Assembly (NCBI RefSeq): GCF_040412425.1
Contig: NC_089749.1
Location: 33,978,070 to 34,042,069 of the forward strand
Length of the DNA: 64,000 nt
Direction of reading: 5' to 3'
Source: Macrobrachium rosenbergii
Taxonomy: Eukaryota; Arthropoda; Malacostraca; Decapoda; Palaemonidae
Under the pieces are notes generated by a model that was not told the DNA's origin, ran no database searches, and was given only the letters and a program-made list of their open reading frames with translations. This document shows, in pieces, positions 59,289 through 64,000 of this stretch. Every line of letters starts with the position of its first letter. The first letter of the stretch is position 1. The position numbers were made by a program, and so were the translations under genes.

Positions 59289-60670
59289 TTAGCTCTGTAA
59301 ATTGTTAAGGAATGTCGTGTCAAGCGACAGGTTGCTGAGGTCTTTTGGTGTGGATGTCACCAACTGTGCTTGCAGGAGTGCCAGCTGCTGTGCAGTGAGT
59401 GCCCGCTGCTGCTGCGATGCCGACAGGCTGGCAGGAACTGCAGGTGCCTGACACTCTGCTGTCACTGCCATGGTGTGGGTCATCATGGCCCTCGACGGCA
59501 CTGTGGAGCCCTCTTTGGTGGCACGGATGTACCTTTGAATGGCACCAAGCACCTCCATTTTCAGGTGCAGGCCCAGCTGTTCTGACACCTGTGCGCACTC
59601 ATCCTCGACCTCTTGAAAGAACTTCCTCCAGTAGAGGACGCGGGGGTTACGAGGAGGTGGGTCGACAGTCGTCAGCATATCGTCCCGGAGGGCCTCTGCC
59701 CTTGTGAAGGCGACGTCGAACAGCTCGGAAACTTGGTGTTTCCAAGCCTTGGTTGTTGCTCGATCAACCGGAGAGGGCGTGGGCGTCGGTGTCGGGCCAC
59801 CAGAAGAAACATGAGCAGGCAGGTCCAGAACTTGGGCAGGGAGGGCGGCAGCAGGGAGGGTGGCAGCAGCACAGGCAGCCTGTAAAAAGAGGAGCGACAT
59901 ATATGAGAACATGGTATAAAATGTACATTGAATGCATGGAAACTATGTAATAACATTATATTCAGTAATAATTATGCATGGAAACACATTAAAACAAACA
60001 TACCATGGGAAGTCCCAACACCTTTGGCTTCCTTTGACGCACAATGTGTGGCTTCAGGAAGTGGAAAATGTTGAGGATCCATTTCTCCCGGTCCGTCAGC
60101 CGTCTGCCCGCCCCTTGGCCACTCTTCTCCGCCGTAAGCCGCCCAAAACGACTCCTGAGGGACGTAAACCACGTCCTCAGTTCATGGCCACTCACGGGAG
60201 GAACAAGTGACTGGCCCTTCTCTTCGAAGGCCCTCCACACCTTGGCCTTATCCTTGTAGGCTGTGAGGCCCTTGTTATAGATGAACTCGGCCTCGGTCTC
60301 CAGCCACTCGCCAACTAGCCTCTCATTTTCCTCCGAGAGGATCACTGACGGGTTCTTCTTGCGGCCTCCTGTAGGGCCATCTCCATCAGGAGTGCTTTCG
60401 GTGTCGGCGTCGGCATCCCCTCGTGGGCGTTGTCGTCGGTGGCGGCGGCGGGTCGCTCTCGTAGGCGAGGGCAAGGTCCTCTTCCTCCTCCTCTAGGTCG
60501 CTCTCCGTCACGAGCTCGTCGGCCTCGAGCTGCAGCACAACAGCATCGCTGCCTGAAGGGGGACCATCAGCTTCAGGAGGCTTTGCGTAGGGGGCAACTC
60601 CAGCTGCCAGGGCTCCTGGAGTTCTCAGGGCCCCTTTCCTGGTCCTCTTCAGCATGGGTCCTTTGGGCAT
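59289..60670 (-). CDS. Harbinger Myb/MADF-like DNA-binding protein, two exons, possible frameshift in exon 1
   Basis: Harbinger elements need a second protein that binds the ends and brings the transposase to the nucleus. The first ATG after the promoter is at 60,670 (MPKGPMLKRTRKG). An acidic segment follows (DLEEEEEDLALAYESD), then the DNA-binding region: SEENERLVGEWLETEAEFIY, YKDKAKVWRAFEEKGQSL, SGHELRTWFTSLRSRFGRL, a MADF/trihelix-like pattern. Exon 1 ends at 60,004 with ATG|GTATGT, and exon 2 starts at 59,879 after TTTTTACAG. The intron is 124 bases and the frame continues across it. Exon 2 has a Pro/Ala/Thr-rich linker, RVLYWRKFFQEVEDECAQVS, and ends LDTTFLNNLQS. A one-base shift near 60,420 separates the acidic segment from the DNA-binding segment. 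Confidence 0.82.
59880..60003 (-). other. Intron of the Harbinger Myb/MADF-like gene
   Basis: GTATGT donor and TTTTTACAG acceptor on the minus strand, 124 bases. In-frame stops lie inside it, and removal keeps the frame open. Confidence 0.8.
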
Positions 60671-60742
60671 CTTGGCTGCTGCAGTGGACGGCGAAGACGG
60701 AGGCGCTGAGGGAGATAGCAACAGGATGCTGGCCGGAGAAGC

Positions 60743-60776
60743 ACTGACCTGGAAGCGCGCTGCCTGCCCCTTTTAT
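60743..60776 (-). promoter_or_regulatory. Core promoter of the Myb/MADF-like gene
   Basis: On the minus strand, GGATAAAAGGGG (TATA-like, from 60,776) and initiator TCAGT at 60,747-60,743. The spacing is 31 bases, exactly as expected for an arthropod TATA-Inr promoter. The predicted 5' leader is about 75 bases. Confidence 0.7.
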
Positions 60777-61147
60777 CCCAGGTCAAAGCGTTGCCACATC
60801 CACGCTGGTTGCGGGGTGCGGCAGCGTTGCCGCGTCTACTCCCACGCCATTCTGACAGCCACGCAGTGCCCCTGGGGCAGCGTGTGCCCCAGGTAACGGT
60901 GTGGCAGCTGCGCCGTCAGCCCGCGGGTGGCGCCACGCTGTGCGGGTCGGGCCACGCTACCTGACAGTTGACCTGGCCACCCCGCAGGGTTTCGAGCAGG
61001 CCGAAAGGTTCCTGCCCCTGGCGCACGGCCAGGTGGTCCGTAACGGTCGCGCCGCATGCTGCCGCATTTACACAGTACTTACGATACATTTACGTTGTGT
61101 TTGCGTTGTTTTTACGTACTCTCTGGCTCCGCCCCGTTCGTGGCCGT

Positions 61148-61191
61148 GCGTGGGCATGCGTGCCTTGATATGTGAATGTGTGAACGTAGCA
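61148..61191. repeat. Harbinger terminal inverted repeat, right
   Basis: Reverse complement matches 56,397-56,441. Followed by TTA (61,192-61,194). Confidence 0.9.
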
Positions 61192-61930
61192 TTAGTTAGT
61201 TATGGGAGAGAAGACAAGCAGTTAGTCTTGCGAGGAGTCGTAAGGGACAGCCATACACGCGGGCGGGTGATGCAGCTTGCTGAGAAGACATTTCTTTCCC
61301 CAGTCCGACTCCAGTTTCCAGTCATCCTCGAGGGCACCGCCATATGTGTGTTCATCCCTCGTTCTTATTTCGTCAGAGACCAGCTTCCCCTAAGGTAAAG
61401 TGGAGTAAAGACTTTTCGGTTACGAGAGTTTGCCCTTTAGAAAGCCTGGAGTACCAGCATTTCATTTCTGTCCTTGTGCCAGTTTACCCCGTGCCATTTT
61501 CAATGTCCTGTGTTCGAGTGCAAAAGTGGTCATTCATTCCTCGAGTCTTTGGCGCCCTCAGTGCAAACTCAAGTCATATTCGGTGTTGTGTTGTTCCTTT
61601 ACTGGCGTGTAATGTATAAATCTCTCTTGCAGAGGGACCCATTCGCAGTGGACTCATCTTGGCCTGTGCCCCACCTTTCATCAAGACTCCCTTAGAAGGA
61701 TCTTCAGGTGTTGCAAGCCCTTTATCAATTTACTTATCCATTTTCCCTTCAAATGCTTGCTTTTGTAAATATAATTCTTTAATTTAGCCCAAGTGTTTAC
61801 GTAACATTTCCTTATGAAGTAGACCCTTCAGCTCCTAAATTCTCCCCTCTTTCTTATTTTTTACGATTTCCTTTACGCAAGTCAGAGCTCCAAGGCCAAT
61901 TAAATAAAGTTTCCGTTGCCGGCCTGTAAA
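61192..61930 (+). other. Right part of the possible solo LTR
   Basis: Continues the host sequence of the Harbinger insertion. AATAAAG near 61,903. Short frames (60-91 codons) without domains. Confidence 0.3.
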
Positions 61931-61957
61931 ATAACACAAACACAGGGAAATACGTAA

Positions 61958-61966
<9 letters not shown>

Positions 61967-62016
<50 letters not shown>
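61967..62016. repeat. (TA)n microsatellite
   Basis: About 25 units. Confidence 0.95.
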
Positions 62017-62018
<2 letters not shown>

Positions 62019-62061
62019 CATCAACACACAATCACGTGTGGAAATAACTCATTCGTCAGAT

Positions 62062-62105
62062 CCAGGTCTCTCAGGTGGAACACCTGAGAGACCTGGGTTC
62101 GATCC
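62062..62105. repeat. Perfect hairpin with tRNA T-arm-like sequence
   Basis: CCAGGTCTCTCAGGTG, loop GAA, and a perfect reverse complement (62,062-62,096), running into GGGTTCGATCCC (about 62,094-62,105), a B-box/T-arm match. A (TA)n tract follows. Probably a tRNA-derived repeat fragment rather than a tRNA gene, as no acceptor or D arm pairs. Confidence 0.7.
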
Positions 62106-62118
62106 CGACGTGAGTCAG

Positions 62119-62219
<101 letters not shown>

Positions 62220-62259
62220 TCTAATGGTAAACTGCAGGACGTTTAATAATCGTATCCAT

Positions 62260-62335
62260 CTCTCCATTCCAACTCTTTATTCTCATGAAGCTTTCGGGTT
62301 TCTACTCTTGACAAATCATCAGCTGCAAGAATTTA
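62260..62335 (-). ncRNA. Hammerhead-ribozyme-like core near a Penelope-like element
   Basis: On the minus strand CTGATGA (62,322-62,316) and CGAAA (62,296-62,292) are separated by 19 bases, the two conserved core boxes of a hammerhead ribozyme. Penelope-like elements are known to carry hammerheads in their terminal repeats. Stem II pairing is weak, so the ribozyme may be degenerate. Confidence 0.35.
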
Positions 62336-63282
62336 TATTTATATTTTTAACAGCAAATCAGAATTGATTATAAATCGATACGAAGGCGAACAATCAGAAA
62401 ACCAAAGCACCACAACATTATAAGTTAAAAATAAGAAATATTTGATGAATTACATACCAGAATGGCCAAAACCAAAAAAAATTTTAACACCATTCAAAAA
62501 CATAGTCAAAATTACATAGTAATGTAAGTCGAAAAATGCAATATATAAAATAAGTATAATGACAAAATGAAACCTTACATAACTAAACGATTGCAAGGGA
62601 AAACTTAAGCTATCATTGTTTATATATGATGGAAAATTCTTTTAAGTTTATCTGTTTATTGCAGATCTTCTCGGAGTGCTCCTCACCGATGACCGCAGGG
62701 GTTTAGCAAGAATATTTTTTGTTCTGTAGCTGATCCCTGCATGTTCCAATGCTCTGACGGCGAAGGGTCTATTGCTAGATCCTAATAGCAGTTATTACAA
62801 ACTGCACATTTAAACACGCAAACAATGTCAGAACACCATTCTCGAAGGAAATCATAACAAACAGCTACGGAAGAGAAGCGTGGACTGAAATACGGAGATG
62901 GCAGACGGCTCCAGGAAAATACGAGAAATCAAAAACCGATGTGGTTTTTCTGGAAAATTTTCATTGCATGAATTTACACCTAAATGTGTGCGATTTAAAA
63001 TCTACAAAGAAACCATTCGTCGAGAATAATTCTACAAAGTGGAAAAGAATGTAGTAACTCAAAGAACTTTGGACGAGAAAAAAAAGAGCAAGGTACACAA
63101 TACAGAGTTCATTTAAAGCATATGATACTGTGAAAAACAAATTAAGATTTTTAGGTTTTATAACCATATATGTTGAGAAGTACAAAGAAGATGTAAAATT
63201 AACGCATGCAAAGAAGCTAATTTTTTTGAAGATATGATTACGAGAAATTTAAGAAAGGCAAAAAAAGGGGGGATGGCTGATT
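62336..63282. other. Upstream part of the Penelope-like element, no clear frame
   Basis: Probably leader and N-terminal coding region of the element that follows. Short broken plus-strand frames such as KSTKKPFVENNSTKWKRM near 62,998 are compatible with this but not diagnostic. Confidence 0.35.
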
Positions 63283-64000
63283 GTGAGTACAAAGGAATAT
63301 ACGCAACAGGGACTTTTATATGTACTCCCAAAAGTGCTTAGGGAATATGAACCTATCCGACCAGAAACGTCGGCAAGAAAGGCACCATTCTACATTTTCT
63401 CAAAGGTCTTAATTCAGTTCATAGAAAAGTTTGCTTGTATTGAATGTACTTTACAAAACAATATATGCGACCCATACATGACTTAAATAATATGCAGTTA
63501 AGCAGTGACCACTACATGGTTAGTTAGGACATAGAATCCCTTAACACTAATGTCCCAGTCGAAGTGAAAATTTACATAATACTTGAACAAACAAATGAGG
63601 AGATATGGTAAGGGATATCGGAAAAGAAACGCTGAAGCAAATGTTAAAACAAGCGACAGACAATAGCTATATCGGGTTCAATGAAGAGTACCATAGGCAA
63701 AGAGAAGGAGACAGCCACTTAGCGCACCATTAGCAACTATTTTTCCATGTTCTCATGAAAAAGTGGCAAGAACAATGTCCAATTTCTATTAAACTCATCT
63801 TTTACAGACGGTACGTGGACGATACTTGTGTAATATTAAAGGAAAAAGATCATTCCGAGGAATTCTTTACCTACTAGAATTCCCAGCACGCCAAAACAAA
63901 GTTCACAAAACAAGAATAAGTTAAAGAAAAGTTAGCATGCTTTGACATTATGATAGAAAGAGGACAGGACAACATCAGCGCCACAGTATACAAGAAGAAA
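63283..64000 (+). pseudogene. Penelope-like element reverse transcriptase, runs off the window
   Basis: The frame begins with QQGLLYVLPKVLREYEPIRP and SARKAPFYIFSKVLIQF near 63,310-63,420. This is the reverse transcriptase entry segment of Penelope-like elements (commonly YGLPK...P-RPI-S---SP-Y-L-K-L). After several frame breaks the catalytic motif RRYVDDTCVILKEKDHSEEF appears, with YVDD at 63,812-63,823, then FDIMIERGQDNISATVYKKK at the window edge. Stops at 63,484, 63,873 and others make this a pseudogene. The GIY-YIG domain would lie beyond the window. Confidence 0.8.

Larger units (their letters stand above)
56397..61191 (+). mobile_element. PIF/Harbinger DNA transposon (4,795 bp)
   Basis: Terminal inverted repeats start TGCTAAGTTCACACATTCAC on the left and, reverse-complemented, TGCTACGTTCACACATTCAC on the right. 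They continue through ATCAAGGCACGCATG, about 45 bases with few mismatches. A TTA duplication flanks both ends. It carries the two genes typical of the superfamily: a DDE transposase (plus strand) and a Myb/MADF-like DNA-binding partner (minus strand), convergent and separated by a tandem-repeat-rich 1.2 kb. Confidence 0.92.

Noticed and set aside
59370..60747. Plus-strand frames of 65-105 codons
   Set aside because: Antisense to the spliced Myb/MADF-like gene, in GC-rich coding sequence.
60901..61398. 165-codon plus-strand frame
   Set aside because: It runs across the right terminal inverted repeat of the Harbinger element and has no domain, so it is a chance frame in GC-rich DNA.
62094..62105. 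tRNA gene
   Set aside because: Only the T-arm/B-box-like segment is present; the upstream sequence forms a simple hairpin, not a D arm, anticodon arm and acceptor stem.

Overview
The window looks like intergenic, repeat-dominated DNA of an arthropod, most likely a decapod crustacean. The support is indirect: very dense di- and trinucleotide microsatellites, several coexisting LINE families, Penelope-like elements, PIF/Harbinger and Academ-type DNA transposons, arthropod TATA + TCAGT promoters inside a transposon, and dispersed repeats that I recall (but could not check) from decapod genomes. No host protein-coding gene, rRNA or convincing tRNA gene was found. Nearly all long reading frames belong to transposable elements, and most carry frameshifts.

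Layout. 1-7.7 kb: two diverged copies of a non-coding block (about 3 kb each, 4.5 kb apart), with (GA)n, (TA)n and (TC)n tracts at matching places and the 3' end of a degenerate LINE. 7.7-8.4 kb: (TA)n tracts and two long palindromes. 8.6-18.06 kb (minus strand): an I/Jockey-like LINE (LINE A) with ORF1 (RRM + zinc knuckle) and ORF2 (endonuclease + reverse transcriptase). Its ORF1 is split by a 4,455-bp Academ-like DNA transposon (12,188-16,642) with long terminal inverted repeats and a TAG target duplication. Removing the transposon and one TAG restores the ORF1 frame. 18.06-21.3 kb (minus): LINE B, which shares the 5' leader and ORF1 start of LINE A but has a different body. 21.4-21.8 kb: two head-to-head Penelope-like remnants.

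21.77-32.70 kb: long inverted repeat (arms 21,766-23,963 and 31,045-32,696). Each arm holds two SINE-like copies and part of a purine-rich minisatellite. The 7-kb centre contains a third LINE family (LINE D, C-terminal CCHC + restriction-like endonuclease, ATT-repeat tail) on the minus strand. 32.7-38.2 kb: mostly unassigned sequence with a SINE, a multi-hairpin element, microsatellites and a doubtful LTR-integrase remnant.

38.33-55.68 kb: tandem duplication of an 8.6-8.8 kb unit. Each unit contains an internally deleted LINE D copy, split by a CR1/L2-like LINE E whose ORF1 has tandem CCCH zinc fingers, then AAT and TA tracts, a palindrome, about 1 kb of unassigned DNA, and a head-to-head pair of Penelope-like elements. 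The two units alternate between near-identity and dense 1-3 base indels, which may be a consensus-quality artefact.

56.4-61.2 kb: a complete-looking PIF/Harbinger transposon (4,795 bp, TTA duplications) with a frameshifted transposase on the plus strand and a spliced Myb/MADF-like gene on the minus strand, convergent, each with a core promoter. It sits inside a possible solo LTR. 62.0-64.0 kb: a tRNA-like palindrome, a (TA)n tract, a hammerhead-like core and the start of another Penelope-like reverse transcriptase that runs off the window.

These modules do not form a pathway. They record nested and duplicated mobile-element activity.
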